Shown here one piece after another: positions 54,029-63,233 of a stretch of DNA of 64,000 nt. The translations under genes and the position numbers were made by a program. The notes under the pieces are model-generated. The model was given only the letters and a program-made list of their open reading frames with translations. It ran no database searches and was not told the DNA's origin. Positions within the stretch are counted from its first letter, which is position 1, and each line of letters begins with the position of its first letter. Origin of the DNA: Acidobacteriota bacterium (GTDB lineage: Bacteria; Acidobacteriota; Terriglobia; Bryobacterales; Bryobacteraceae); contig JAFLBB010000021.1 in the NCBI GenBank assembly GCA_017304135.1, positions 1-64,000 of the forward strand, written 5' to 3'.

Positions 54029-54896
54029 GCCCGGCCGCGAGCACGATCGCCTCAACCGCCTCGCGCGTCGCATCGGCGTCCGCCGTACCTACTGCCGCAA
54101 GCCGCGCCGCCTGATCGTCGAAGCGCCGCGGAAACGCCAGCGCCGTGTGCCGTGGGCGCAACTCCATCGTGTCGGCGATGCTGTTGTATCCACCGCCCGT
54201 AAAGATGTGGCTTGCCCGCGCCAGCACGTTTGCGGCGGGAAAGTAGTCAAAGCAGGCAACGCCATCTAGCTGCCACGGCGTGATCGCGGCGACCTCCGCT
54301 GATGAACGGGCTCGCGCGTTCGCTACGAGTTGCGCCACCTCTTCCCTCGGACCTCCGTGCACCACCAGCGCGGCGCCGTTATCGAGCAGTTGCAGCAGCC
54401 GCTCCGGCCCCGCCCCACCAATCCTCCCCGGAGCTAGGCGGATCAAACCGCGCAGCGCGTGCACCGGCGGCGACAGCAGCGCCTCGTGCTCCGGCGCGAG
54501 CGCTTCAATCGCCACCGTCAAAGCAAAGCCGCGCCACGCCGCGCCATCCGTCGCAAACTGCGCATAGTTTTCCAAGCGCAGCCGCCGCGCCATGTGGATC
54601 AGCGGCACGTCCGGCCGCTGCAGCCACTCCCCGCGCAGCCCGTTGGGAAAGGTATCCACCACGGCCGCCCGGGGCGCGCGTTCGGCCAGCAGGCGCGGCG
54701 CGGCCGCGGACCACTGGTCGTTGGCGATCTGCGTCACCCGTATCCGCGCCAACCGCGCCAGCGGCTGGGCGAAGGGTGAATTGGTGGCGATCTCGGCCTC
54801 GACCCCCAACTCGCGCAGCTCCAGGCACACCGCAAGCGCGCGCGTCAGATGGCCCAGTCCCGAACCGGGCGCGAAGTAAAGGACTGCCGCGCTCAT
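54006..54896 (-). CDS. Glycosyltransferase, MurG/GT28-like
   Basis: A 296-residue protein with the opening LYFAPGSGLGHLTRALAVCLEL, the Gly-rich donor loop of GT-B enzymes, and IFTGGGYNSIADTMELRPRHTALAFPR, the typical UDP-sugar-binding segment of MurG-like transferases. No membrane segment. It is the last gene of a five-gene operon and starts inside the stop of the preceding glycosyltransferase gene (ATGA at 54893-54896). Acceptor unknown. Confidence 0.82.
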   Translation of the reverse strand: MSAAVLYFAPGSGLGHLTRALAVCLELRELGVEAEIATNSPFAQPLARLARIRVTQIANDQWSAAAPRLLAERAPRAAVVDTFPNGLRGEWLQRPDVPLIHMARRLRLENYAQFATDGAAWRGFALTVAIEALAPEHEALLSPPVHALRGLIRLAPGRIGGAGPERLLQLLDNGAALVVHGGPREEVAQLVANARARSSAEVAAITPWQLDGVACFDYFPAANVLARASHIFTGGGYNSIADTMELRPRHTALAFPRRFDDQAARLAAVGTADADATREAVEAIVLAAGLSASSHR

Positions 54897-56032
54897 CCCG
54901 CCATCGCCGCTTCGATTAGCCGCGCCATCGCATCCATCTCCACCTGCGGCGTGAACCGCTCGGCCACTGAAGCCCGCGCCCGTGCCGACATGGCGGCCAG
55001 TTCTTCATCGCTCAGCGCCACGGCCCGCTTCGTCGCCGCGCCCGCCGCATCGCGATTCTCGGCGGCAAACAGGAAGCCCGTCACCCCGTCTTCCACCACG
55101 CTTGCCATCGCCCCCGCATCGGAGGCCACCGCCGCCGCGCCGCACGCCATTGCTTCCAACAGCACATTCGGCATGCCTTCAAACGCCGAGGGGATGGCCA
55201 CAAAGTCGCACGCCGCATACAGCGCGGGCAACTCATCGGCTGAGCAGAACGGCAGCCGCACGCTCGGTGGCGCAATGGCGGGGTCACTCAGAATGCGCGT
55301 CGTGTCGTCATCCGTCGTGCCTACCACCAGCAAGCTGATCGCCCCCAACAGCCCCGCATCGCGCACGGCCTCCAGCCAGAACGGCACGCGCTTCTTGAAT
55401 TTCAGCTCGCCGAACAACCCGAACACGCGCCGCTGTCCCGCTTTCAACAGCGCCCTCACCTCGTCGCGCCGCCGCTCATCGGCGCCTAGCAACTGCCAGC
55501 GCGCCACATCGATGCTGTTTGGCGTCCACAGCACTGTCCGCCCCGGGTAGAGCCCCGCAATGCGGTCCACCTTCTCTTGCGAAACCGCCCCGATCGCCCG
55601 CGCCCGCGAGAACGCTTCGCGCACCCAACCGCCACGGCGCGGCAGAAACCAGTCGCGATCCAGATCATTGCCGCGCACCAGCACCGCGCACGGAACGCCC
55701 AGCCACGCCGCGAAGCTGGCCGCATTGAATCCCGCCCACGAAGCGCCAAAGCCCACCGTGCACTGATACGGCGCGCGCGCATGCCGCTCACGAATGGCGG
55801 TCCAGGCCATGTTCGGCGCAATCTCCGTCGCCGGGTGCCGCCGGAAATGAAGATCAACTCCGCCGTCAGTAGGCTTCACGGCATTCTCGGTGAGCGACCC
55901 GCCCAGCACCACCACATCCACTTCGTAGCCGCGTTTGCGCATCCCGCGCACCTGCCGCAGGCAACTCACCGCCATGCCGCCCTTGGCCGGTGGGTAACGC
56001 TCTGTGACCCACAAAATTCGAATCGGGTGCAT
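54893..56032 (-). CDS. GT4-family glycosyltransferase
   Basis: A 379-residue GT-B enzyme. The N-terminal segment ILWVTERYPPAKGGMAVSC and the C-terminal IPSAFEGMPNVLLEAMACGAAAVASDAG, with the GT4 ExFxxxExxxE-type motif, are clear. It probably adds a sugar to a surface glycan. Start is 9 nt after the upstream Cys-rich gene and its stop overlaps the next transferase start. Confidence 0.92.
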   Translation of the reverse strand: MHPIRILWVTERYPPAKGGMAVSCLRQVRGMRKRGYEVDVVVLGGSLTENAVKPTDGGVDLHFRRHPATEIAPNMAWTAIRERHARAPYQCTVGFGASWAGFNAASFAAWLGVPCAVLVRGNDLDRDWFLPRRGGWVREAFSRARAIGAVSQEKVDRIAGLYPGRTVLWTPNSIDVARWQLLGADERRRDEVRALLKAGQRRVFGLFGELKFKKRVPFWLEAVRDAGLLGAISLLVVGTTDDDTTRILSDPAIAPPSVRLPFCSADELPALYAACDFVAIPSAFEGMPNVLLEAMACGAAAVASDAGAMASVVEDGVTGFLFAAENRDAAGAATKRAVALSDEELAAMSARARASVAERFTPQVEMDAMARLIEAAMAG

Positions 56033-56041
56033 CAGCCGCGC

Positions 56042-56371
56042 TTAGGTGTCAAACGGGTCGTAGTCATCGTCGCCGGTCGAGGTGAATCCAGCCGCGCCGG
56101 GCCCCATCGCGCCACGATTGCCCTGCGAAAAATAGGATGCCGAACCATACTCTTCGCCGCCGCCATAAGTATTGTAGTAGTCGTTGCGCGAAGCCGCTTC
56201 GCGCCCGGCCTCGCTATCATCCACCTGCCCGCCCATGGCCATGCATTCCGGACAGGTGCCACCAGCCATGTGCATCATGCACAGCGATTTGCCGCATTGC
56301 GAACACCCACCCACGGCGGGCTGGCCGCATTGGCGCAACACAAGCAGACCGGCGCTTGCCATGCAACTCAT
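56042..56371 (-). CDS. Cys-rich miniprotein of unknown function
   Basis: A 109-residue protein. The first 45 residues carry nine Cys and one key His: QCGQPAVGGCSQCGKSLCMMHMAGGTCPECMAMG, resembling a B-box or small zinc-ribbon array that could bind two zinc ions. The rest is acidic, Gly/Tyr-rich and probably disordered, ending DDDYDPFDT. It overlaps the upstream membrane-protein gene by ATGA, so it is surely translated with it. I do not know the family. Confidence 0.75.
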   Translation of the reverse strand: MSCMASAGLLVLRQCGQPAVGGCSQCGKSLCMMHMAGGTCPECMAMGGQVDDSEAGREAASRNDYYNTYGGGEEYGSASYFSQGNRGAMGPGAAGFTSTGDDDYDPFDT

Positions 56372-57288
56372 GAGCGCACCTCCGGCGGAGCCACCATGGC
56401 CGAATGCAGCCGCAGCAACAAGCCCACCACTTCGCGCGACGGCGGCGCATCGCCCGGCGCATCACCGCCTCCCTTGAACTTCCAATATCTCTCCATGCGC
56501 GCGCAGGTAACGCCGTCCTTGTCCACCATCTTCACCTTCTCCAATCGCGAATCCGCGCGCTCGCGCAGCGAGTCTTCCTTCCATTGAATCGACTCCGGCG
56601 GCATCAGCGTCGCCCGCGCCACACATTCCTTGCGCCACTTCGTCTTAAACTTGATTTTCCCCCGGCTGCCCCGCTTCCTCACATCCAGCTTGTGCCAGGT
56701 GATGTCAAACTCCACCACTGCCGTCGTCCCATCCACCAGCGGCAGCCGGACCTCACACCACGGGTCCTCATAAATGGTCTCCTCCACCTTGATGTACGCA
56801 CCCGGCGGAATCTCCATCTTCGACTTCTTCTTGCTCTCCACTGGACCTGAAAGATCCATCTGCACCTTGATCTTCTTTTCGCGGTCAATGTCGTTGGCCA
56901 GGTCCTTCAACGCCGGCCGCAGGCAGCCGCGAAAGTCGTTGATCAGATCCATCTTCTTGCATTTGCGGTATCGCAACAGCCGGTGAATGGCCAGGCCAAT
57001 GAACGCCGGCAGCAGCAGCCAGACTAAACCCGTGTTCAACACCTCGCCCAAAATCGCCCCCGCGAAGATGCTCAGGAACGCCAACACGAAGAAGCCGATC
57101 GTCCAGCCGAGCGCCCTCCCCGTGGCCTTCTCATTCACCTCATCGAAGTGAGCCAGTTCGCCCAACACCTTGATCAGCCGGTTCAATTCCCAGTTGCCCG
57201 TAATCGCGCGGTTGCGAATCGCCTCTTGCGCCTCGGGCGTGAACTGCTCCAATGAGGTCTTCTTATACGGCTGCGCCGGTTTCGTCAT
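56368..57288 (-). CDS. Membrane protein of unknown function in the glycosyltransferase operon
   Basis: A 306-residue protein starting at ATG 57288 behind AGGAGGAGAGG; a longer frame upstream is overlapped by the previous gene and rejected. Two hydrophobic segments lie near residues 60-82 and 85-105, followed by a soluble part of 200 residues with many Lys, Arg and Trp, including two stretches that look like beta-strands (WCEVRLPLVDGTTAVVEFDI). I do not recognise a family. It is flanked by glycosyltransferases and overlaps the Cys-rich gene, suggesting a membrane-anchored helper of glycan synthesis. Confidence 0.75.
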   Translation of the reverse strand: MTKPAQPYKKTSLEQFTPEAQEAIRNRAITGNWELNRLIKVLGELAHFDEVNEKATGRALGWTIGFFVLAFLSIFAGAILGEVLNTGLVWLLLPAFIGLAIHRLLRYRKCKKMDLINDFRGCLRPALKDLANDIDREKKIKVQMDLSGPVESKKKSKMEIPPGAYIKVEETIYEDPWCEVRLPLVDGTTAVVEFDITWHKLDVRKRGSRGKIKFKTKWRKECVARATLMPPESIQWKEDSLRERADSRLEKVKMVDKDGVTCARMERYWKFKGGGDAPGDAPPSREVVGLLLRLHSAMVAPPEVRS

Positions 57289-58478
57289 GCCTCTCCTCCT
57301 GCCGCCACATATTGAAACATATTGTGCAACTGTTCGTGCACCACCCGCCAGGAAAACTCGGCCTCGGCCCGCCTCCGCGCCGCCGAGGCCGGCCCGCCGG
57401 GCAGCGGATCGCGAAACATCCGCCGCAACGCCAACGCCCATCCGCGCACATCACCCGGCGTCACCAGCAGCCCTTCCCGTTCCGCCGAAACCCATTCGCG
57501 GCACACCGCCAGGTCCGACGCCACCACAGGCGTGCCCGCCGCCAGCGACTCCACCAGCTTGATCGGACAGCACCCCTGCACCGTATTGCGCGGTGTATCG
57601 GCCAGCGGCACGGCCGTGAAGCGTAGACGCGCCAGCGCCGCCGCAACGCCCTCCGCCGGCAGCGGCCGGTGTAGCAGGATGCGCTCCCCCATCCGCGTTC
57701 GCACAATGCGCCGCTCAACCGCCCGCACCATGCGTGGCGTGTCTCCATGCAGGATCAGCAGCCGCGCCCGAGGCACATCCGGCGCCGCCAGCGCAAAGGC
57801 GTCAATCAGCGTCTCCACTCCCTGCCACGGCTGCAAACCGCCGATGTAGCCGCACCAGTCGCCCTCTTCCAACTCCGCAATCGGGCAGGGCAGGGAAGCG
57901 CCCGCGAAAAACTCATCGTGCGCCACGTTCGGAATCACGTCCACGCGCCCGGCCTCCACGCCCTCGGCCGCCAGCGCGCGCCGCGTCACCGACGACACGC
58001 ACAACACCCGCGCCGCGCGCCGCAAGCAGTACCGCTCCATGTCTCTCAGCTTGGCCTGCAACGCCGCATCGGCCGCCAGCCCCGGCCGCGAATAGGCCAG
58101 TTCCCAACTCGGCAGCGCGTTCACCTCAAACACAGCCGGACACCCCGGCCCGGTCCGCAAAAGCGGATAGCCGCCCCAGGGATCGCGAAACACCGCCAGC
58201 TTTAGTCCGCCCCGCAGCCCCCGCGTATGCCGCCCCACGAAGCGTGCAAACAGCGTGGCCCGCTGCAGCAGATCGCGCCGCCGTTCGCGGAAGCGGAAGA
58301 TCTCAATGTTCCCCTCGCGCTGGTAGGCCGGCATCTCCGGCGTGCCCAGGCACAACAGCCGCACACTGCCAAACGCCCGCTCCAGCCCGCGCACCATCGA
58401 CGCGATATGGCTCGACGACCCCTTCGCGCGTGGGAACACATCAAATGCAACGTAAAGCGAGGCCGCGCGCGCGCTCAT
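57285..58478 (-). CDS. GT4-family glycosyltransferase, first gene of the operon
   Basis: A 397-residue GT-B enzyme. LYVAFDVFPRAKGSSSHIASMVRGL is the N-terminal acceptor side; VLCVSSVTRRAL, GYIGGLQPWQGVETLIDAFAL and PIKLVESLAAGTPVVASDLAV give the GT4 donor-binding side. It starts at ATG 58478, 14 nt after the DUF1552 stop, and overlaps the next gene by ATGA. Product unknown. Confidence 0.9.
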   Translation of the reverse strand: MSARAASLYVAFDVFPRAKGSSSHIASMVRGLERAFGSVRLLCLGTPEMPAYQREGNIEIFRFRERRRDLLQRATLFARFVGRHTRGLRGGLKLAVFRDPWGGYPLLRTGPGCPAVFEVNALPSWELAYSRPGLAADAALQAKLRDMERYCLRRAARVLCVSSVTRRALAAEGVEAGRVDVIPNVAHDEFFAGASLPCPIAELEEGDWCGYIGGLQPWQGVETLIDAFALAAPDVPRARLLILHGDTPRMVRAVERRIVRTRMGERILLHRPLPAEGVAAALARLRFTAVPLADTPRNTVQGCCPIKLVESLAAGTPVVASDLAVCREWVSAEREGLLVTPGDVRGWALALRRMFRDPLPGGPASAARRRAEAEFSWRVVHEQLHNMFQYVAAGGEA

Positions 58479-58492
58479 CGCGAACCGGCGGC

Positions 58493-59860
58493 CTAGGCCA
58501 AGCCTTCCAGCGGAGCCGTGCTGTCGCCAAAGCTGTCCAGCTTTACCCCCATCCGGTGCAGCAGCGCCAGGTGCAGATTGCAGAACGGCGTCTTCGGCGC
58601 CGCTCGCAACCGCCGCCCCGGACGAATCGCCCCCTTGCCCCGCCCTGCCAGCAGCAGCGGCAGGTTCTCCTCCGTATGCCGGTTGCCGTCCTTCAGCGAC
58701 GAGCCAAACAGAATCATCGAGCTATCCAGCATCGAACGCCCGCCTTCGTCCAGACTCTTCACCCGCCCCAGGAACCACGCCAGTTGCTCCATCTGCCAGT
58801 GGATGATGCGCTCATACTGCTCGCGCTTGGCCGGCTCGTTCAAATGGTGCGACAACCCGTGCCAGTTGCCCTTTACGCCCTCCAGCCACGAGTAATCCTG
58901 CGAACTCTGCGCATCCCCGAACATGAACGTGCCGATGCGCGTCGAGTCGGTCCAGAAGGCCAGCAGCAGAATCTCCAGCATCAGCCGTACATGCTCCTGG
59001 TGCGACTCCGGCAGCCCCGGAGCCGGCCGCTCCAACGGAAACTTGCCTTCGTTGATCCACCGCTTCTGCGGCTTTAACGAAGCCTCAATGCGCTGCTCCA
59101 CGGAGCGCACCGATTCAAAAAACTCATCCAGCTTCATCTGGTCGGCCGCGCTGCCCTTTCGCCGCAACGCCTTGGCATCGCCCATCACCAGGTCAAGCAC
59201 GCTCGTCTCATCGCGCTGCAACGACGACATCACCGCCGCCCCCGTTGGATCCAGGTTCGACGTCACCGGCACGCGCTTGTTGCGGAACAACCGGTCAAAG
59301 GCCAATTGCGGAATGATCTCCTTCTGCACCGGCGTGTGCGGGTCGCGCCAGGAGACGAACGAGCCGTAAATGCGTGCAAATCCGCCGCCGATGTTGTCGA
59401 TGCCCGTGCGCGGTGCGTCAATTCCCAACTCCAGCGACGGCAGCGGCGTCTCCGCCCCAATGTGCTGCGCCGCCACCTGGTCGGCCGATGTGCCGCCCGC
59501 ATCCAGGTCGCGCCCCGTTGAGCGCTCCACATAGCCGCCCGACAGCCAGGCCGGCACCTTCGGCCAGTGACCGTTCCGCCCCACCGTATTCTTGTGCCAC
59601 AGATTCTCGAGCAGCAGAATGTCGTTCTTGAGGTCCCGCAGTGGCTCCAGGTGCTGCGTCAGCTCGAACTCCTCGCCGTCGCCCGGCGGGGTCCAGTAGT
59701 CGGGCCGCACCCCGTTCGGCATAAAGAGGTAAGCAACCCGCAGCGGCGGTTCGCTCAACCGGTCGCCTGCCGCCGCCGGCGACATGGCCTCCAACAGGGG
59801 CAACGACAACGCCGCGCCCGTCCCTCTGAGAAGCGTTCTACGCGAGATCGGCCGAATCAT
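58493..59860 (-). CDS. DUF1552 protein with Tat signal
   Basis: A 455-residue exported protein. SRRTLLRGTGAALSLPLLEAM is a good twin-arginine signal (SRRTLLRG). Diagnostic DUF1552 segments are YLFMPNGVRPDYWTP, GRNGHWPKVPAWLSGG, SLELGIDAPRTG and HTEENLPLLLAGRGKG. DUF1552 is typical of Planctomycetes, Verrucomicrobia and Acidobacteriota, usually next to a DUF1592-family c-type cytochrome; none is adjacent here. Function unknown. The gene is transcribed away from the cytochrome cluster. A TACGCT box 12 nt before the ATG may be its -10. Confidence 0.9.
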   Translation of the reverse strand: MIRPISRRTLLRGTGAALSLPLLEAMSPAAAGDRLSEPPLRVAYLFMPNGVRPDYWTPPGDGEEFELTQHLEPLRDLKNDILLLENLWHKNTVGRNGHWPKVPAWLSGGYVERSTGRDLDAGGTSADQVAAQHIGAETPLPSLELGIDAPRTGIDNIGGGFARIYGSFVSWRDPHTPVQKEIIPQLAFDRLFRNKRVPVTSNLDPTGAAVMSSLQRDETSVLDLVMGDAKALRRKGSAADQMKLDEFFESVRSVEQRIEASLKPQKRWINEGKFPLERPAPGLPESHQEHVRLMLEILLLAFWTDSTRIGTFMFGDAQSSQDYSWLEGVKGNWHGLSHHLNEPAKREQYERIIHWQMEQLAWFLGRVKSLDEGGRSMLDSSMILFGSSLKDGNRHTEENLPLLLAGRGKGAIRPGRRLRAAPKTPFCNLHLALLHRMGVKLDSFGDSTAPLEGLA

Positions 59861-59934
59861 GGAATTGGGAAAAGCGTATCACGCCGCACACTGGATGTCC
59901 CGCCTCCAGCCGTCTCGCGCCGACCCCCAGATGT

Positions 59935-60060
59935 CACCCGCCGCCGCCGGCGTCTCCCGCTGCCCCCCCGCCGTCCCCCGCCCCCCCGGAGTCTCCCGCC
60001 GCCCCTCGGCCCTCACCCCCCCAGGTCGTCTCCCAGCCGCCCACCCGTCCTCCTCCCGAC
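59935..60060. repeat. C-rich degenerate tandem tract with G-quadruplex potential
   Basis: About six degenerate units starting GTCTCCC, GTCACCC or GTCCCCC and 18-24 nt long fill the region. Runs of five to seven C occur at 59963-59969, 59975-59979, 59981-59987 and 60016-60022, so the minus strand could form a G-quadruplex. The whole gap 59861-60183 holds no gene. It also contains TTTTCCC (60064-60070) and its complement GGGAAAA (60093-60099) flanking TTGACG at 60076-60081, possibly the -35 of the cytochrome operon, with a poor -10 (AATCAA) 17 nt further. Confidence 0.6.
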
Positions 60061-60183
60061 GGCTTTTCCCGGCTATTGACGGATTCCGTTGTGGGAAAAA
60101 TCAACAAGACCGTGGAGAATGAAAACGTGGGTGATGCGATTGGCCCACTGCGTGCACAACTTCAGCTGAGGTCATAACCGCGG

Positions 60184-61149
60184 ATGTTGAGAAACCTCGT
60201 ACTCATTCTGGGATTCGTACTTACACCACTCGTGGCGCAGGAGGTGGCCAAACCGGCCGCCGAACCCCCGCCAGGCCCTGATGCCAAGCCTACGTATGTC
60301 AATTCGGAGACCTGCCAGGCCTGCCACGAAGACATTTTCAAGGCGTTCGCCAAGAACCCCCACTACCGTTTGGAAACCGACAAGAAGCGGAAGTGGGAGC
60401 AAAAGGCTTGTGAGAGTTGCCACGGTCCTGGGTCAAAACACTCAGAATCGATGGCTGCCACCGATATCATTCAACCCACCAAACTCGCGCCTTCTCAGGC
60501 AGATAAGACTTGCTTAACTTGCCACCGCAATCAGCCCACTCACGTCGGACGTATCGACAGCGGTCACGCCCGCAGCGCCATTGCCTGCACCAGTTGTCAT
60601 AGCGTGCACAAACCGAAGGAGTTGGCTCGCCACGGGCGCAACGCGGCGGTGAACCAGCAGTGCACCTCCTGCCACGTGAACACGCTCGCCAGCTTCCAGA
60701 AGCCGCACGCCCACCCGCTGTCGACGCTGTCTTCGGCGGGCAACAATGCCATGTCCTGCCTGGACTGCCATAACCCGCACGGCTCGGCCCCCAAGGCGAA
60801 CCTGAAGTTTGCCTCGGCCAATGAGCCGGGCTGCCTGAAGTGCCACTCCGACAAGCGCGGTCCGTTCGCCTTTGAGCATGCGCCCATGCGCACCGAAGGC
60901 TGCTCGTCCTGCCACGAGCCGCATGGCTCGACCAACCCCCGCATGCTGACGCGCCCCGAGGTGCGCCTGCAGTGCCTGGAGTGCCACTCCAACATCGCCA
61001 CGCAGCAGGCCACCGGCGCCGCCGCCGGAGGCACGCTCGGCGGCATCCCGCCGGCCTTCCATGACATCCGCAGCCCGCGCTACGCCAACTGCACCAGTTG
61101 CCATATGAAGATCCACGGCTCGCACGTCAACCGGGCCTTCCTCAGGTAA
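60184..61149 (+). CDS. Decaheme c-type cytochrome, MtrA/DmsE-like
   Basis: A 321-residue periplasmic cytochrome. A signal peptide (MLRNLVLILGFVLTPLVAQ) and a Pro/Ala-rich linker are followed by ten CxxCH haem sites (CQACH, CESCH, CLTCH, CTSCH, CTSCH, CLDCH, CLKCH, CSSCH, CLECH, CTSCH). Ten haems in about 320 residues match MtrA/PioA/DmsE proteins, which insert into an outer-membrane barrel and move electrons across it. The barrel gene is next, 11 nt downstream. A single ATG in this frame opens the signal peptide; GAGGT lies upstream. Confidence 0.92.
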   Translation: MLRNLVLILGFVLTPLVAQEVAKPAAEPPPGPDAKPTYVNSETCQACHEDIFKAFAKNPHYRLETDKKRKWEQKACESCHGPGSKHSESMAATDIIQPTKLAPSQADKTCLTCHRNQPTHVGRIDSGHARSAIACTSCHSVHKPKELARHGRNAAVNQQCTSCHVNTLASFQKPHAHPLSTLSSAGNNAMSCLDCHNPHGSAPKANLKFASANEPGCLKCHSDKRGPFAFEHAPMRTEGCSSCHEPHGSTNPRMLTRPEVRLQCLECHSNIATQQATGAAAGGTLGGIPPAFHDIRSPRYANCTSCHMKIHGSHVNRAFLR

Positions 61150-61160
61150 AGGAGAACACG

Positions 61161-63224
61161 ATGAGAACCCTACCTATCCTCATGCTGAGTGCTCTCCTGG
61201 GTGGCGCCCTGTGGGCGCAGGAGGCGGCCAAACCGGCCGAAACCAAACCGGAAGAAGCCAAGACCGAGGCGCAGGCTGCTCCCGCCGCCGAAGAATCTCC
61301 CGCCCCGGTCGCGGAAAAGCCCTTCACCGCCACCATCGATGCCGGCGCCCGGTACATCTCCGGGGTCGCCGGTGACCTCCGCACCTACCGCAGCGTCGTC
61401 AACCTCGGCGAAGGCGCCAAGCTGTTCGGCTTTGAAGCCAACTACCTCAACCCCGAGGCCAAGATGCTCAACGGCTTCTCGGTGTCGGCACGCAACTGGG
61501 GCGGCGATCCTTTTTCAACCCTCCGCCTGACGGCGGAAAACACCAAGTGGTGGCGCCTCTCGGCCGACTACCGCTCGATGCTCTATTACAACTTCCTCCC
61601 TTCGTTCGCCAATCCGCGCCTCCGCCAGCCCGGACAGACCGCGGCCTCCCCCGGCCCCGACCTCTTCCTCAACCAGCGCGGCTTTGACCAGCGCCGTAAA
61701 ACCACCGACGTCGATCTCGAACTGCTTCCCGGCCGCCGCATCATCCCCTATCTGGGCTTCTCGCGGAATTCAGGCGACGGCACCGGCGTCACGCCGTTCG
61801 TCGCCGCCGGCAACGAGTATCCCGTCTCCACCCTGCTCAGCGACGAGGCCAATACCTACCGCGGCGGCGTGCGGTTCGAATACGACCGTTTCCACCTCAC
61901 CCTCGAACAGGGCGGCATCACCTATAAGGACGACCAGTCGGTGTTCACACGCGACCGCAACCTCGGCAACCGCACCACCACCGCCTTCGGCCAGACGCTC
62001 TTCCTGGCCGACCTCAACCAGGCCTATGGCGTGCGCGGCGACAGCATCTACTCGAAAGCGATGGCCACCGGTTCGCCCTTCCACTGGCTGCACGCCTTCG
62101 GCCAGTTCCTCTACAGCCGGCCCAAGACCGACGTGACCTACACCGACAACGCCCGCGGGCTGTTCGTGCTGGGCGCGACGCGCTTCTTCAACACTGGCCA
62201 GTCCCTCCTCGATTCAGCCGCCAACCAGCCGCACAGCTCGGCCTCCGGCGGCGCCGAGATCCAGGTGGGCCGCTTCCGCCTCGTGAACAGCTTCTTCACC
62301 GACCGTTTCCACAACGCCTCTTCGGCCCTGCTCACCGAGACGCTCTTCTTTACGCCCACGCTCAGCGAGTCTTCCACCGCCTTTACCGCCGACCGCCTCG
62401 TGGTGAACAATCACCGCTACCAGGTGGACGGCTTCTTTGACGCCACGCGCAAGCTCACCTTCCGCGGCGGCTACCGCCATGTGTGGGGCGACGCCGCCGT
62501 CCGCGCCGGCCGGGTGAATCCGTTCGGTCCGTCCGAACTGGGCGAACTGAAGCAAAACGTCGGCATCGCCGGCATCAACTTCCGTCCCCTGTCGGGCTCC
62601 TCCTGGAACGCCGAATACGAACGCGCCTCGGCTGACCAGGTCTACTTCCGCACCAGCCTGTCCAACTACCATCGCCTGCGCGTGCGCGGCCGCCAGCAAC
62701 TGCATTCGACCCTGCAGTTGGGCTTCAATTACTACCTGCTGGACAACCGCAACCCGCATGCCGCCGACAGCTTCCGCGCCGCCACCCAATGGAAGTCCTC
62801 CTCCCAGGCGGCCAGCCTGGCCTTGCAATGGACGCCCAAGGCCGGCAAATTCGGATCCCTCATCGGCGAGTACACCCACTCCAAGCTGCGCAGCGACTTC
62901 CAGTACCTGGCGCCACAGATCCTCAGCGCCGAAAAGTCGCTCTACACCGAATACGGCCACACGGCCACGGCATTGCTCGACCTGGCCGCGCCCAAGAGCT
63001 GGCTGGTGGGCGGGCCGCACGTGCAGTTGGGCGGCTCCTTTTACATCGGCTCCGGAAGCCGGCCCACGAATTTCTATCAGCCCATCGTCGGGCTTCGGCT
63101 GCCCTTCCATTCCCGGGTGGAGTGGTACGCCGATTGGCGCTACTATGGGTTCTCGCAACCCACGTATCTTTACGAAGCGTTCCGCACCCACACCGTGGTG
63201 AGCGGGTTGAGAATCGGATTGTAG
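61161..63224 (+). CDS. MtrB/PioB-like outer-membrane beta-barrel
   Basis: A 687-residue protein behind AAAGGAG, with a signal peptide ending at LWAQ, a Lys/Glu/Ala/Pro linker and a barrel of alternating strands rich in Tyr, Phe and Arg, ending VVSGLRIGL. Size and linkage match the MtrB/PioB porin family that sheathes the decaheme cytochrome. No cysteine is present, so the N-terminal CxxC of Shewanella MtrB is absent, as in several distant members. Together with the previous gene it should form a trans-outer-membrane electron conduit. Confidence 0.85.
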   Translation: MRTLPILMLSALLGGALWAQEAAKPAETKPEEAKTEAQAAPAAEESPAPVAEKPFTATIDAGARYISGVAGDLRTYRSVVNLGEGAKLFGFEANYLNPEAKMLNGFSVSARNWGGDPFSTLRLTAENTKWWRLSADYRSMLYYNFLPSFANPRLRQPGQTAASPGPDLFLNQRGFDQRRKTTDVDLELLPGRRIIPYLGFSRNSGDGTGVTPFVAAGNEYPVSTLLSDEANTYRGGVRFEYDRFHLTLEQGGITYKDDQSVFTRDRNLGNRTTTAFGQTLFLADLNQAYGVRGDSIYSKAMATGSPFHWLHAFGQFLYSRPKTDVTYTDNARGLFVLGATRFFNTGQSLLDSAANQPHSSASGGAEIQVGRFRLVNSFFTDRFHNASSALLTETLFFTPTLSESSTAFTADRLVVNNHRYQVDGFFDATRKLTFRGGYRHVWGDAAVRAGRVNPFGPSELGELKQNVGIAGINFRPLSGSSWNAEYERASADQVYFRTSLSNYHRLRVRGRQQLHSTLQLGFNYYLLDNRNPHAADSFRAATQWKSSSQAASLALQWTPKAGKFGSLIGEYTHSKLRSDFQYLAPQILSAEKSLYTEYGHTATALLDLAAPKSWLVGGPHVQLGGSFYIGSGSRPTNFYQPIVGLRLPFHSRVEWYADWRYYGFSQPTYLYEAFRTHTVVSGLRIGL

Positions 63225-63233
63225 GAGAGGGCG

